Of a stretch of DNA of 64,000 nucleotides, positions 37,330 through 48,394 are shown piece by piece (position 1 is the stretch's first letter; the number at the start of each line of letters is the position of its first letter). The position numbers were made by a program, and so were the translations under genes. Origin of the DNA: Vesta saturnalis. Taxonomy: Eukaryota > Arthropoda > Insecta > Coleoptera > Lampyridae. Location of the stretch: the NCBI GenBank assembly GCA_036346205.1, contig JARFJB010001495.1:3650001-3714000 (forward strand). The letters are read 5' to 3'. Below the pieces are notes generated by a model. That model was not told the origin of the DNA and searched no databases. It worked only from the letters and a program-made list of their open reading frames with translations.

Positions 37330-37843
37330 TTACTCATTCATAATTAAACATGTAGTGAAAAACTTATTTACAAAATCAAACATTGTTAAATTATTAAATG
37401 TAAAATACAAAAACATTATCGTATAAAGTCCGCACACATCCGAATGGTAATCCTGCAGTGTCGGTTTGTTGTAATGGAACCATGTAGAATTCTTCTCTAG
37501 CAAGCGTAAATGGTATCCTTGCGGCCGCTGTCCAGAGGAGTCATCATGATTCTCGTGAATTTAGATAGCAGTCCAATGTTGGCCTGGCTTGTTTGCTGGA
37601 TCCGTGTTCGCAATAATTGCACACGGTCTAGGTGCGTGCCGCGTAACTGAAACACATTCTTGTGGCTGGGGATCGATTTCAAACATTTCAACACTTGTAC
37701 CGCATACATCTTTGGAGTTGGTATGCATCCAGTCTTGCAATATTAATGCGTTTTCCAACGAGCACATAGGCTCCACGATGTTATGGTTTAAACAACTATA
37801 CGTCATTGCCTCCTTTTCAATTTTTAACCGACGGAGGTCTCAT
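37330..37843 (-). pseudogene. PRO: Polinton adenain-like cysteine protease, copy 2
   Basis: Same gene as at 41,035-41,541. Base deletions near 37,820-37,835 shift the frame at the amino end, and the middle frame breaks near 37,560. The active-site histidine context (PGQHWTAI) is readable at about 37,561-37,590 and the cysteine context (DVCGLY) near 37,430. Its neighbours in the Polinton (capsid genes) are absent here, because only the protease end was duplicated. Confidence 0.75.
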
Positions 37844-40157
37844 CCAGGTTTGCTGTTGGTTTGTTAAGAAATCTTAAAACTGTTGTTTTCACAACGTGAA
37901 TTTTGTTAAAAAACCCAACTTTCAATTCTAAAATACCGATTAAATTTAAGTACCTAATATTAAGAATCTGTGCAAGTAATTAAATCAAGTAAATAAAATA
38001 AGGGATAAGGGCTGAAACGATCACTTACCAGAGTTGTTATTGAAATAACGCCTTGACAGATGGACACGCGTGTGAATAACAGCTGGCTTTTGTTGCTTAT
38101 AGTCATGGAACATTCACTTTCTGCGTTTTGATTATAAATGGACAATATAAAGTACTCAACGGTTTTCACCAATCATTAATATAAAGTAATTATTTTCTGG
38201 ATTTTCCAGATCCAGTTCCAGGCCAACCTTTCACTATTCAAATACCTCTGGTGGGTTTTGGAAAAACCCAAATTACAATTAAAAAGGTTGTTTTTATGAC
38301 GCCATCATTCTATTTTAAAATAATAATGGAAAATTTCAATCAATCAACCAGGCCAATCTGAATCAAATCAAATCAATCTCAAAAATCAAGTCAATCAATC
38401 AAAAGATCAATCTGAATTAAATCGATCTCGTTCTAGGTATACCACCATAATAAACAAGGGGGCTGTCAATATACGAACAATTTTAAGTTTGGTAAATATA
38501 TGTACAATATCAGGTTAGATTAATACAAGTAAACTATTAGGTTAAGTCAATACACGTACAATATTAGGTTTTACGAACAATAGACAGGGCGTTAGACCAA
38601 TACTGAGCGCGAGCATTGACCAACCTGCGTCCGTGGGGGGGCGTATGTTTTGTGTGTGTGTGTGTGTGTGTTTTTGTGTTGGTGGTTGTGTGTGTGTGTG
38701 TGTGTGTTTCGATTTTTTGTTGTTTGCGGGCGCCCATTTGTGTTTGTTACAGGCCATTAGACTATCAAAAGGGTGTGCGCTCACGGCATAGCTCAGTGGT
38801 GTGGGCGGGGTTCTTAATTTATGCTGCAAAAGGGCACTCGTCACAACTCCAAAAACGTCAAAAAGGCGCCACCTGTTAAATACATTTATAGCGGGAAATA
38901 GTCATTCACTAGATCTTAATTTTAACAAACCACAATGTTCACTCAAAATAAAATTTTTAAAACCTCCAAAAATATTTACGCAAAGTTCATCCAAACCTCA
39001 ATAAAATCTTAAGCTTCATATAAAATCCGCAAAATTGGGATAAAAAAAAACTAAAAACTCATTAAACATTTCGATAAACTTCAACGTCAAAATTATTGTC
39101 TCAAATATCCAAAAAAACTAATCAATACGGTAATTAATTATTCAATTTAAAACGAAAAATACGTCACAACAAAACTAAACGTGACCGAACATTTTAAAGA
39201 GCTAAAATTTAATAAACGAAAATTTTTTACTAAATTTGAAAATACACAGCTCATTCTCAAACAGATAAAAACCATACCTTTTGGCAAATCCAGGTAATCA
39301 ACAGCTGATCAGGTGATTCCTAAAAAACACAAAAGTTGCGAATCGAAAACTATCGCAACTCTCAAAGCTGATCAAACGATTTTTGTAATCTGCGTTACGG
39401 TATATCTATTAAAACTTAATTCAACTGCAATTCATCAAAACTAACTCTCAAATTATTACGTTAAGGCTTGAATTAAATAATATAAACAACAAAAATCGTC
39501 ATCGTAAAGTTAAAATCTACAATTTAGGTAAAAGTAGTAAATCACTCAATATCTGAATACAATCCAAAACATCTATTTTTTAAATTTTGAATAAATAATT
39601 AAAAATAGCGTCGAGAGAAAGGAAAAGGTTACAACAATAATATCAAGAAGAAACGAAAGAATTGATGGAAACCAACGCTTTTTAATTCTTAAATTTATGT
39701 TTACATAAACTTTATAGCGGCAAATCTTTAAACCAAAAACCAAAAGCTACGGTCACTGCTTAGTAGAATGAGGGGACTTTGCCGCCATTTTGTTTTTAAT
39801 TATAACGTGACCGCCCCACTGTTACGTGGCCACGCCCACTATCATTTGAATGGTCGTGCACGCGCATACAGGCCAGGTCGATCGTTCTGGTTAGAGGACT
39901 TAAGGGCATACCACGCCCCGCGGGATTCTGATCGGACCGCGCAGGCTATGTTCTGGCTGGAGGCCTAAGGCGGTGTGTTCAGATTGGAGATTAGGTTAGG
40001 CGCCCCCTTCAGCTGATTCGTCGTGCGTGCGCATTCGTCATATCAGGAAATATGAAAATAAGGAGGCCCTCATACTATCTAATTACACCGGAACTTGTGT
40101 TAGAGTCCTCGCCCCTTTGCCAGGGCCCACTTGACAGTAAATAGTATTCTAATAATA

Positions 40158-40354
40158 CTATATCATAAGACATGAGTCGGAACTTGTGTTAGGGTCTTCG
40201 CCCCCTTGTCGTGGCCCTCTTGGCGAGAAATTTGAATTTGTTTGTGGCACCATCTCTTGCGCAGACGCATCTTCTTTAACATCTTCTTTAACTTCATCTT
40301 CTGGGGTTGTTATGCAATATCTTCTATTGTGGGTTCATAATACGACGAACTCAT
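40158..40354 (-). pseudogene. Small acidic/lysine-rich reading frame beyond the Polinton protease
   Basis: From ATG at 40,354 the frame reads MSSSYYEPTIEDI and stops. A one-frame shift joins a longer open stretch with EDEVKEDVKEDA and QGGEDPN repeats ending at 40,158. The downstream part is made of the ~90-bp repeats. It could be a decayed Polinton accessory gene or chance. No family was recognised. It is duplicated near 36,490-36,680. Confidence 0.2.
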
Positions 40355-41034
40355 TTTAGATTGTTGACGAAATTACAGTTTGAAAGTTAGCGTGAAGCCA
40401 ATGATGTACCTGCATTTAGAGTAGACAAAACCTTATATATAATTATAACATAACATTAAAGAATCTGTACAAGTAATTAATTAAATAAAGTAAATAAATA
40501 AAATAATATTTAAAAACAGAAACAATCACTTATCCTTATCTTATTGGTTACGTCAATCTTTTGATTCGTGTGCTGTTGCGATTATTCAGACACATCTTCT
40601 GTAGTTTTCTTTGAACACCATAAATTTCACAGTTATGTAATCACAATAACAAACTTCCGCGATTCAAATAGTTCTAACATGTTAAAGGAAAAACCATTAA
40701 TTACGTGAAAGATAAACAAGTTAGTCTTCCTTTCCAATTTTGATAATACACTACATATTTTATATAAACTTTGTTTTGAGAAACTATGGCAAATTTGTAA
40801 TAGTATATGGTAACCGCATAGGAATCCTGAATCACATTAACATCAAACTTGCGTCATGTTTTCTGTATCTATCTTCCTCCTCTAGTTGAAACAAGTTTCA
40901 TGCTAGAATCAAACATCACGGTCAACCCAAATCTTAGTTAAACAACTAAAGTATTAAAAACTATTTTTTATTTATCAGAGTAGAAAGGTAGAAAACAAGC
41001 ATTATACAGTAACTTGATTACCCATTACTCATTC

Positions 41035-41541
41035 ATAATTAAACATGTAGTGAAAAACTTATTTACAAAATCAAACATTGTTAAATTATTAAATGTAAAA
41101 TACAAAAACATTATCGTATAAAGTCCGCACACATCCGAATGGTAATCCTGCAGTGTCGGTTTGTTGTAATGGAACCATGTAGAATTCTTCTCTAGCAAGC
41201 GTAAATGGTATCCTTGCGGCCGCTGTCCAGAGGAGTCATCATGATTCTCGTGAATTTAGATAGCAGTCCAATGTTGGCCTGGCTTGTTTGCTGGATCCGT
41301 GTTCGCAATAATTGCACACGGTCTAGGTGCGTGCCGCGGTAACTGAAACACATTCTTGTGGCTGGGGATCGATTTCAAACATTTCAACACTTGTACCGCA
41401 TACATCTTTGGAGTTGGTATGCATCCAGTCTTGCAATATTAATGCGTTTTCCAACGAGCACATAGGCTCCACGATGTTATGGTTTAAACAACTATACGTC
41501 ATTGCCTCCTTTTTCAATTTTTTAACCGACGGAGGTCTCAT
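41035..41541 (-). pseudogene. PRO: Polinton adenain-like cysteine protease (best copy)
   Basis: Adenovirus-type (C5) protease used by Polintons to mature capsid proteins. From the ATG at 41,541 the frame shows LENALILQDWMHTNS, a typical substrate-groove region. The histidine of the triad lies in PGQHWTAI, read in a shifted frame around 41,275-41,300. The cysteine is in DVCGLYTIMF near 41,130, and the end MFDFVNKFF..NE precedes TAA at 41,035. Total length about 168 codons, slightly short of the usual ~180-200. Frame changes near 41,325 and 41,275 make it a pseudogene. It lies downstream of the capsid gene on the same strand, as expected for a Polinton cluster. Confidence 0.8.
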
Positions 41542-41889
41542 CCAGGTTTGCTGTTGGTTTGTTAAGAAATCTTAAAAACTGTTGTTTTTCACAACGTGAA
41601 TTTTGTTAAACGACTGCAGCACTCGTATCAACTCCTCTTGGAAATCGTTGTATACTACATGGCCCGACCGCCATTTCAGACCGTGATATATATTCTCTAA
41701 ATACCTTATCTGACTAGACATGGGTTTTGATATAAAATAATTTCGAAAGCTCCATGATCTGTAACCACTGCAATTTCTTTCGGTATGAATTCGTTGTCAA
41801 CACCTCTAAACCCTTGTACGTCCAAGTATGCGTTCATCTTCTTTCACTTACTGCTGTACACTGAGGGTTGCGATCTAAAGTTGACCCAT

Positions 41890-43037
41890 TTAACAGGTGA
41901 AATTTATGACGACATTCCTATGTTTATGGATCTCGATCACGTTATCGAATTCGGCGTACACCAAACAGTTAACGGTTCCCGCAAGCGCTTCTTCTAATCC
42001 GATTTCTAACCGAAGGGAGCCGTTTCTAACTAAATTCCAGTGCGTGCTAGGGTTTGCAGACAAGTCAGGAGCTAGGTCAAAGTCCATTAAACAGTAGCCG
42101 TTGGGGTAATCGTATATCGTTACCCTCATTCAAAAAACTCGTACCGGAGAATAAGGTGTGATACGCCTTTACATATAAACCACTAGCTGTAAAGCTTGGT
42201 TGTAAGGCCTTCGAAGGAATTTGTTGACCGTCAATATATGATGACATGTAGTTAATATTACTGTAATGAAAATTGAACGGGTTTGAGGTGTATTCACCGT
42301 TGACTGTCCCAATGATTTTCGCTGTATACCCGTGGGTATAGTTAACACTATTACGTCAGTCGTTGTAACCGAGTATTTTGCTGCAGTTGTTTCTAAAGGT
42401 TTAGCGTGTGCAATTAGAATTGTTGGATTGATTCGAATATGTCTCACCAGTAAATTAGCGTCCATAATTCTTGTCTTGTAGGTTGAACCGTGTGCCGCCA
42501 TTAGGCTAAAGGTATCTCTTGATCGTACAAATTTAACCTTTAACTCAACACCACTTATGAAAAACTTTCTTGATAAACAAATGTGAGTGAACGTGATCAT
42601 TCAGCTCAATCTGTTTTCTGGTCGCTGCAAGTAGTTGACGTTTTGAGAAACCGTTCATTGCGTGTCCGGCTGTATCCATGGGCATAAAGTATAATCTAGA
42701 TGTGAGCTCTTGGCCTCCCTTCCATAATCTAGCAATGTTTGGTTGTGACATCATCTTCTGGTTTAAGTAAACCTCCACTTGTGAGAAAAGCGAATGCATC
42801 CAATTGTTCACTGATGCTACAAGATCCGCGTCAGTAAGTGCTGTATCGTCTTGCTTTAGAACTTTAGCTGTGACGTACAACATGGTTTGACTTAAATCTA
42901 TGTAATCGTTTCCATTTCCGGACACTACAAACTCTATTCTGCTGTCGTCACTAAGAGCTGATAAGGGCTTGTAAAATATCTATTCACGACTCTTGACAAA
43001 TCCAATTCGGTGTTGACTCATTCATACGATTGGGCAT
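41890..43037 (-). pseudogene. MCP: Polinton major capsid protein (double jelly-roll), broken
   Basis: The hexon-like capsid protein of Polinton/Maverick elements, which are integrated virus-like elements. The amino region (from the ATG at 43,037, stop near 42,985) leads into NDYIDLSQTMLYVTAKV and VNNWMHSLFSQVEVYLN, hallmark motifs, open to 42,545. After a shift, GVELKVKFVRSRDTFSLMA (to about 42,400) and, in other frames, the C-terminal PNGYCLMDFDLAPDLSAN, THWNLVRNGSLRLEI and ending VYAEFDNVIEIHK are visible to the stop at 41,890. Roughly 380 codons with at least four frame breaks, so no product is expected. Identification rests on these motifs matching the known family. Confidence 0.88.
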
Positions 43038-43075
43038 GCAGAAAAAGGCCATTATTATCTTGAAAATATATCGTC

Positions 43076-43468
43076 TTAATCAGGTTTCTTCTTCTTAGCA
43101 ACAACTCTCGGTAGAGACTGGTTATTATTAGACGAACGTACTATTTTACAGCCCGAACCCTCCCTCATTTTATCGATTTTCTCGTCCGATTTACGCTTAT
43201 GAATTCTACCTGCCTCGTGAAATCTATCTTGAAACAATTCCTTAACAGGTCGATCCTCTATGATGTCACCAAGAATATTGGCTACCATTATGAGAGCTTC
43301 TTTTCCAATAGCCTTTACACTAGACTTAGATAATGGTATTATACTTCTAAATATACCACCTAAACAGCTCCCTATACCATGTCCACTCTGATACGGTGCG
43401 CTTATGTAGATGGACCCGATACCGTTACCGGCCTGGGTCATATAATATTGTTGATAAGGACAAACCAT
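43076..43468 (-). CDS. Polinton glycine-rich virion-type protein, open frame of 130 aa
   Basis: Starts MVCPYQQYYMTQAGNGIG, followed by YQSGHGIGSCLGGIFRSIIP and a basic C-terminus with RIHKRKSDEKIDKM and a final run of lysines. Small basic proteins of this make-up, with a GHGIGSxLGGxFR segment, accompany capsid genes in animal Polintons and are thought to be minor virion components. The ATG overlaps the stop of the upstream gene (TAATG at 43,466-43,470), a compact arrangement typical of the element. It is the only Polinton gene here without a visible frame break. Expression is unproven. Confidence 0.65.
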   Translation of the reverse strand: MVCPYQQYYMTQAGNGIGSIYISAPYQSGHGIGSCLGGIFRSIIPLSKSSVKAIGKEALIMVANILGDIIEDRPVKELFQDRFHEAGRIHKRKSDEKIDKMREGSGCKIVRSSNNNQSLPRVVAKKKKPD

Positions 43469-44294
43469 TATTGTACTTTCTTAAAGTGTAGGTTCACACA
43501 CGACGTACCAAGCTCGAATAGCATTGCTGCACCAGTATCTGTGTTTATATTAACGTCGATGTTTTCAAATTCCCCTGTCATCACTGGCATGTAGTGTGCA
43601 GGCGAAAAAAACCACATCTTTATGACTCCTGTAAGCGTAGTTTTCTGAGGTACTGTTTATTATACGCATAAACGGAGATAAAACATCACCCAAAATTTGC
43701 GGCTCAAGGATGCCGCAATAAACAAACATCTGCGTTGGTAAACATATCCATACACTAGCGGGCGCTGGGGTATTGGCTCCATAGCTATGTTTTGATGGGG
43801 CCTATAACCCAACTGTAAGGCTAGACGCTGTGAGAATCCGCATAGCGAGAGGGAGGTTTTTTATTTCGTGGTGACGCGCTTAGTTAGATTATAGTATTCG
43901 ATTGTTAACAATTCACTTATTAGCTCGTGGTTATTTAGCTAGTTGGAAATTTCATCTATGTTGGAATAAATTCCCGAGGCGAAACGTAACACATACCGCC
44001 CGTCCTCAATATAAATGATTTTCTCGTTGGCGTGTTGAAAATCCGATGCAGCCTTTTTTAACATAGTCTCTAACACACCCTCTTCTCCTGCAGGTGGATC
44101 AATTTTATAATATATTAAATTGTCTGTCGCACTTACAGCGGCAAAAGAACAAGGGTACTGGAACTCCGCTTTGCCTACAGCCCATGACCCTGTTAACCTT
44201 ATTCGTTTTGCTAGTTGTGTATAACACTTGACGGCATATTGTCAGGAATATACGTCATAGAACTATTACTCAATAAGGTAAGATGAAACTCCAT
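43468..44294 (-). pseudogene. mCP: Polinton minor capsid (F54H12.2-like) protein, broken
   Basis: Family known from the C. elegans F54H12.2 protein. The start MEFHLTLLSNSS (ATG at 44,294) is characteristic. After a shift near 44,215, LAKRIRLTGSWAVGKAEFQY follows, then IYYKIDPPAGEEGV and IEDGRYVLRFASGIYSNIDE, a stop near 43,930, then LALQLGYRPHQNI and RPLVYGYVYQ, then LEPQILGDVLSPFMR near 43,700. The end FENIDVNINTDTGAAMLFEL closes at 43,468 in an intact 49-codon tail. About 275 codons with at least three breaks. It lies between integrase and the virion-type gene on one strand. Confidence 0.85.
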
Positions 44295-44295
44295 T

Positions 44296-44540
44296 TTATA
44301 TATCTCTCAGCTGCGAAGCTAACACCCAACTATTAAATTTGTCACTGTATCCGCGCCACTTGACCAGGTACTGTTTATGTCATCCACGGCCCTTCTCTGC
44401 TAAAATATTATCGACTTTGGATAGGTTGTCTTTATCAACCGTAACAACTTGCAATTCCCCCTCATAAAAAACAACAGGATCGTTATAAAGATCGGTTATG
44501 CGGTAAACTTGCGGTCTTCTTTTTATCACTGCACTAATTG
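44296..44540 (-). pseudogene. INT: C-terminus of Polinton retroviral-type integrase with chromodomain
   Basis: Reads PQVYRITDLYNDPVVFYEGE, the SH3-like/integrase C-terminal region, then a chromodomain with VDNILAEKGRG, one in-frame stop, then KQYLVKWRGYSDKFNSWV and TAA at 44,296, two bases before the ATG of the next gene. Chromodomains at the integrase end are usual in Polintons. The catalytic core is missing: upstream sequence is replaced by a Penelope-like element from about 44,545. Confidence 0.85.
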
Positions 44541-44544
44541 TAAA

Positions 44545-45985
44545 AACTTCCTCGCTCCAATTCGTTTCATATCCCTTCTCAAAGGTGTAAAGCAGTTAAT
44601 CGGATTACCAATTTTATTCAATACAAAGATTAGAAAAAAGAGGGATGCATTTGTAGACATGTACAAATACACCAAAACGTTTTTGAAGTCCTAAATGAGA
44701 TTGTGGTGGTAAAATCGGACAAAGGTGACACAAGTGTTGTAATGTATAAAACTGAGTATTAAGAAAACATTCAACAATTAATAGTAAATGTAAAAATACC
44801 AAAAGATCCAACGTTAAAAATACAGTTAGAGCATAACAACATAATTAAGCAGATACATGAGTTAGGGATGATTGACGAAATTACACTGAAAAAATTAATA
44901 ATTAATAATTCTTTGGCTCCAAAACTGTATGGGTTACCAAAATTACACAAGGAGGGTATCCCTTTGAGACCTATGGTATCTTGTATCGGTTCCCCAACAT
45001 ATAACCTCGCCAAATATCTGTCAACCATCTTAACCCAGTTATCATCTAAATGCACGTACAATTTAGTAAACTCGTGCATTAGTACGGTTAAATTTAATAG
45101 AAGAATTCACAGACAGAAATGACCCATTTCAAAATACTAATAAAGTTTATGTTTTCGAACAGTTATTTTTCATACGGAGAGAATTTCTTTAAACAAACCT
45201 TCGGTACGGCAGTGGGTAACCCGGCATCACCGATTTTAGCGAATATGGTCATGAACGACTTACTTAACACAGTAGTGGCAGAATTACCGTTTAGTGTGCC
45301 CTCTTATTTTGCTATGTGGATGATATTATAACAGCCATACAAGACATTCAGTTCAACAGAGTAATTAGGTTAAGCAACCCTTGTTTTCATCAAAAGAACT
45401 TTAGAATAATCACAGATTTGTTGAGAGCTAACAATTATTCAATCAAGTTTATTAATTCCATATTATAGTTATAAAAATAAAAACATTAACGATCACGTAC
45501 AACAAAAGGATAACACTAAAAATGTTAAATATCTTAGTATGACCTATATAGATGGCCTTTCGCAGCTATTACCCCGTGTCCTAAATACTGATACACATAA
45601 ATTAGTTATATATACCCCAAAACAGTGGGGGATTTCTTCACTAAATTAAAAACGAAGGAGGATATTAACTCGAAATACAATGTGGTGTACAGGATTGGGC
45701 GTAATTGCTACGAGGGGCCTATATAGGTCGGACGAAACAGTATCTATCTAGACGGATACAAACCATAAACAGGACTGCTTTGATCGAAACAAAAATAAAA
45801 AAGAAAAAACAGCGTTAGCGACTCACTGTTTCCAATGTAAACACAAATTTAATTTTACGGATGTGACCATCTTAGCCACGGAACAAAATCTCTCTAAGCG
45901 ATCCTTTTTGGAAAAAATCCATATAGTTCGGGAGCCTCATACGATTAATAAAAACTCCACCACCAGCATATCATCATATTAATAA
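44545..45985 (+). pseudogene. Penelope-like element, RT and GIY-YIG remains (lineage 1)
   Basis: Penelope-like elements encode an RT fused to a GIY-YIG endonuclease. RT motifs in order: EIVVVKSDKGDTSVVMYKTE (44,690-44,750), SLAPKLYGLPKLHKEGIPLR with PMVSCIGSPTYNLAKYLS (44,910-45,020), FFKQTFGTAVGNPASPILAN (45,185-45,245) and the catalytic YVDD at 45,313-45,324, intact but out of frame with what precedes it. GIY-YIG pieces near 45,680-45,930 include SKYNVVY and YLSRRIQTINRTAL with a later FLEKIH. Several frameshifts and stops. It truncates the Polinton integrase, so it is probably the younger insertion, or it marks a rearrangement point. Confidence 0.82.
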
Positions 45986-46285
45986 AAATTTAACTCGTTA
46001 GTATAGATATATTAATCTGTTCCTGTTTTGTAAACCATATAGATGTAAATACAATTATGTAGTCGTGATAGCTTAATATGCATTGAAAAATTTCAACTGT
46101 CACAAATTTATAGGTATTTATTGTTAACTGTGATACCTCGAGGGGTAACTGTTTATATAATTGTAACATGTCATGCGCTGTCTATAATGTTATAATTAGT
46201 ATTTCAATAATTTAATTTATGTAATGTAATTTAATAGTCGATTGCCTTGGTCCTATAACCGACGATTACAAATATACAAACATAC

Positions 46286-46287
<2 letters not shown>
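45986..46287. other. AT-rich DNA
   Basis: Nothing recognised between the lineage 1 Penelope relic and the AT microsatellite. Confidence 0.5.

Positions 46288-46339
<52 letters not shown>
46288..46339. repeat. (AT)n microsatellite
   Basis: About 25 AT units. A Tc1-like inverted-repeat element inserted at its right end. Confidence 0.9.
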
Positions 46340-46341
<2 letters not shown>

Positions 46342-46342
<1 letters not shown>

Positions 46343-47496
46343 GCTATGCCAAAAAATATCGGTATGTTTTCTTTTCGCTCTTCATGAAGTATATTGTTCC
46401 CCATCGATATTCGTGCAGGTTCCCAAAATATGAAGCAAATCGGTCAATATTTAGAAGTCCACCAAACCGTGTTTTGGACGTTTTTCCTTAATTTTTATTC
46501 ATACTGCATAATACCTTATTGCATTAACGTCAGATTTGAGCACGGAATGAATTAAATACTTTCAAAAACAAAGTATTTGATGTGTTTCATTAGTCAGGTT
46601 CATTGTTTAAAGTTTATATTCAACAATAAAGCCATTTTTCTAAGCCCTAAAACCAGAGATTTTCACTTCTTATGTCAATAACTTTATATGCTTAGCTGCG
46701 TGATGTGTTTTACACAGTTTTAACACTTGTTACACGTAGCTTTCTTTAGCACGCATACTCGTAAGTTGTTGAAAAAATTTGATGTCAACTGCGACTTCCT
46801 AGCTGGGGATCCGTCTGTGTGGGAAAGCAATTACGCTTACATTGAAGCGTTACAAATGATCCAGCGGAAATGGTATAGCGTTAATAACACTATATAATTC
46901 GTCATTGACAAAGAACGCAGAGCAGAAGCAGTATCTCGTAAAAGTCGAAGAGCATAGACGACGAATGCCAAGTGTTTCGAAAAAAGCGTTCGTATCGACA
47001 ATAAAATTCGATGCTTTTCTGCCTCAACACAGATGTACATAATTTTTTATCCACTTCTAAGGATAATATCGAAAAAACACATTCAGGGTATGAGAGAGAA
47101 AGTTGAAAATATCAAAATATGCTGTAAAACTTTTTTTTCAAATTTTCATGAAATGTGGTTGTTGATTGTTGATTATCATGATTACATGGCAACTTGAGCT
47201 TCAATTATTATGCTCTGCTATGTTATTGACAAAAGAAGTGAAAATCTCTGTTTTTCGGGATTGGAAAAATGACTTTATTGTTGAATATAAACTTTAAACA
47301 ATGAATTTGACTAATGAAACGCATCAAATACTTTGTTTTTGAAAGTATTTAATTGATTCCGTGCTCAAAAATACGTTTTGGACCTCTCAATGTTGACCGA
47401 TTTGCTTCAAATTTTGGGAACCTGCACGAATTTCGACGGAGAACAATATACTTCATGAAGAGAGAAAACAAAAAATATCGTTGTGTTTTGGCACAG
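46342..47496. mobile_element. Inverted-repeat (Tc1/mariner-type) non-autonomous element
   Basis: TA-flanked (46,340-46,341, 47,497-47,498). The left end GGCTATGCCAAAAAATATCG and the right end (complement) CTGTGCCAAAACACAACGAT open arms of about 300 bp that match over long stretches, e.g. CTTCATGAAGTATATTGTTC, TTCGTGCAGGTTCCCAAAAT, AAATACTTTCAAAAACAAAG, GTTTAAAGTTTATATTCAAC. The unique centre (about 46,690-47,150) has GC-richer sequence near 46,780-47,040 with no recognised protein. It splits a Penelope-like copy: GAAGACTTTGAAGACC resumes right after it. Confidence 0.8.
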
Positions 47497-47498
47497 TA

Positions 47499-48320
47499 TA
47501 AGACTTTGAAGACCAAACGAAACCTGAATTCACGGAAAAACCAAGGATGTGGTTTAGATATGTGGAGGTCACCTTCGTAGCTTGGCAACACGGCACGCAT
47601 AAGCTGGATGAATTCCTAGATCTTCTGAATAGCCGCGCACCCTCCATAAGATTCACAATGGAATTAGAGTCGAAACAAAAACTGCCATTCCTGGATGTAC
47701 TTGTGCACAGGAATGACAACACTTTCACGACAAGTGTATACCGGAAACTTCCCAACATGCGGAGGTACCTACACTACAACTAAAATCACCACAAAAGCGT
47801 GAAATTAGGCGTGCCAAGATGCTTGTACGATAGAGCGAAAACAATATGCTCAAAGCAAGAGGACCTGGAAAAAGAAAATATCGCTAGAAAACTTAACGAA
47901 AATGTCTACCCTAATGTAACACCCAACCTAAACAGGAAAAAGGTAAACGAAAAACAAGAACCTAAATGCAAAGCGATAATAACGTACATACAAGGTACCT
48001 CAGACAAAACATGAAGGGTATGCAGCAAGTACAAGATAAGCACTGCGTTCAACTCGACAAGAACGCTCAGGGGAATGCGAACCAAAACCAAACCTCACAA
48101 TGATGATCAGAATTCCAAGAACTGTGTATACGACTACCATGTGAATGCGGCAGAGGTTACATAGTAGAGAGCAGTAAACCACTCAAAGTGAGAACTAAGG
48201 AACATATAACAACAACATCCGCAAAGGCGAAACAGAAAGATCAATAATCGTCGAACATGTCTGAAACGAAGACCACCGCATCAAATGGGATAGTGGCAAA
48301 GAACGATAATGCAATATGAA
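47499..48320 (+). pseudogene. Penelope-like element, RT end and linker (lineage 2, copy A)
   Basis: Collinear with 61,425-62,250. The RT active-site position (47,559-47,570) reads YVEV instead of YVDD, so both catalytic aspartates are lost. Then LDEFLDLLNSRAPSIRFTME, KLPFLDVLVHRNDNTFTTSV, a stop at 47,781, CLYDRAKTICSKQEDLEKEN, and a linker with KYKISTAFNSTRTLRG. The GIY-YIG domain begins (KNCVYD) but is frameshifted and cut near 48,310, where a reverse-oriented Penelope-like relic follows. Confidence 0.82.
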
Positions 48321-48394
48321 AATGTAAACTTTCACCATTATTACACATAATAAAATACTTATCTTTTTTTGGGGTTTTTAATGGTGTATTTTTA

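Larger units (their letters stand above)
34135..38020. repeat. Polinton-end tandem unit, copy 2 (middle replaced)
   Basis: A GT-rich start (34,135-34,200) and degraded matches to the TAGCTCAGTGG/GGGCACTCGTC segment (34,262-34,420) are followed by low-complexity DNA (34,421-35,335). Collinear sequence then resumes from CTCAATCAAATCTTAAGCTC (35,340) through AATGAGGGGACTTTGCCGCC (36,120), GGCACCATCTCTTGCGCAGA (36,562) and the protease relic to about 37,900. The offset from copy 3 in the good part is about 3.68 kb. Confidence 0.8.
38020..41620. repeat. Polinton-end tandem unit, copy 3 (most complete)
   Basis: Contains, left to right: ACTCAACGGTTTTCACCAATC (38,155), a short CAATCAATCAACCAGGCC satellite seed (38,336-38,420), TCGTTCTAGGTATACC, a GT-rich tract (38,645-38,745), TAGCTCAGTGGTGTGGGCGG (38,789), AATGAGGGGACTTTGCCGCC (39,767), the ~90-bp CCCTTGTCG/CCCTTTGCC repeats (40,090-40,235), GGCACCATCTCTTGCGCAGA (40,246) and the protease (41,035-41,541). 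Similarity to copy 2 stops near 41,610-41,620, inside the element next to the capsid genes. That marks the duplication edge. Confidence 0.85.

Noticed and set aside
39768..39968. 66-codon plus-strand frame rich in Arg and His
   Set aside because: Lies within the GC-richer part of the Polinton-end unit. Its counterpart in copy 2 is broken, and no family matches.
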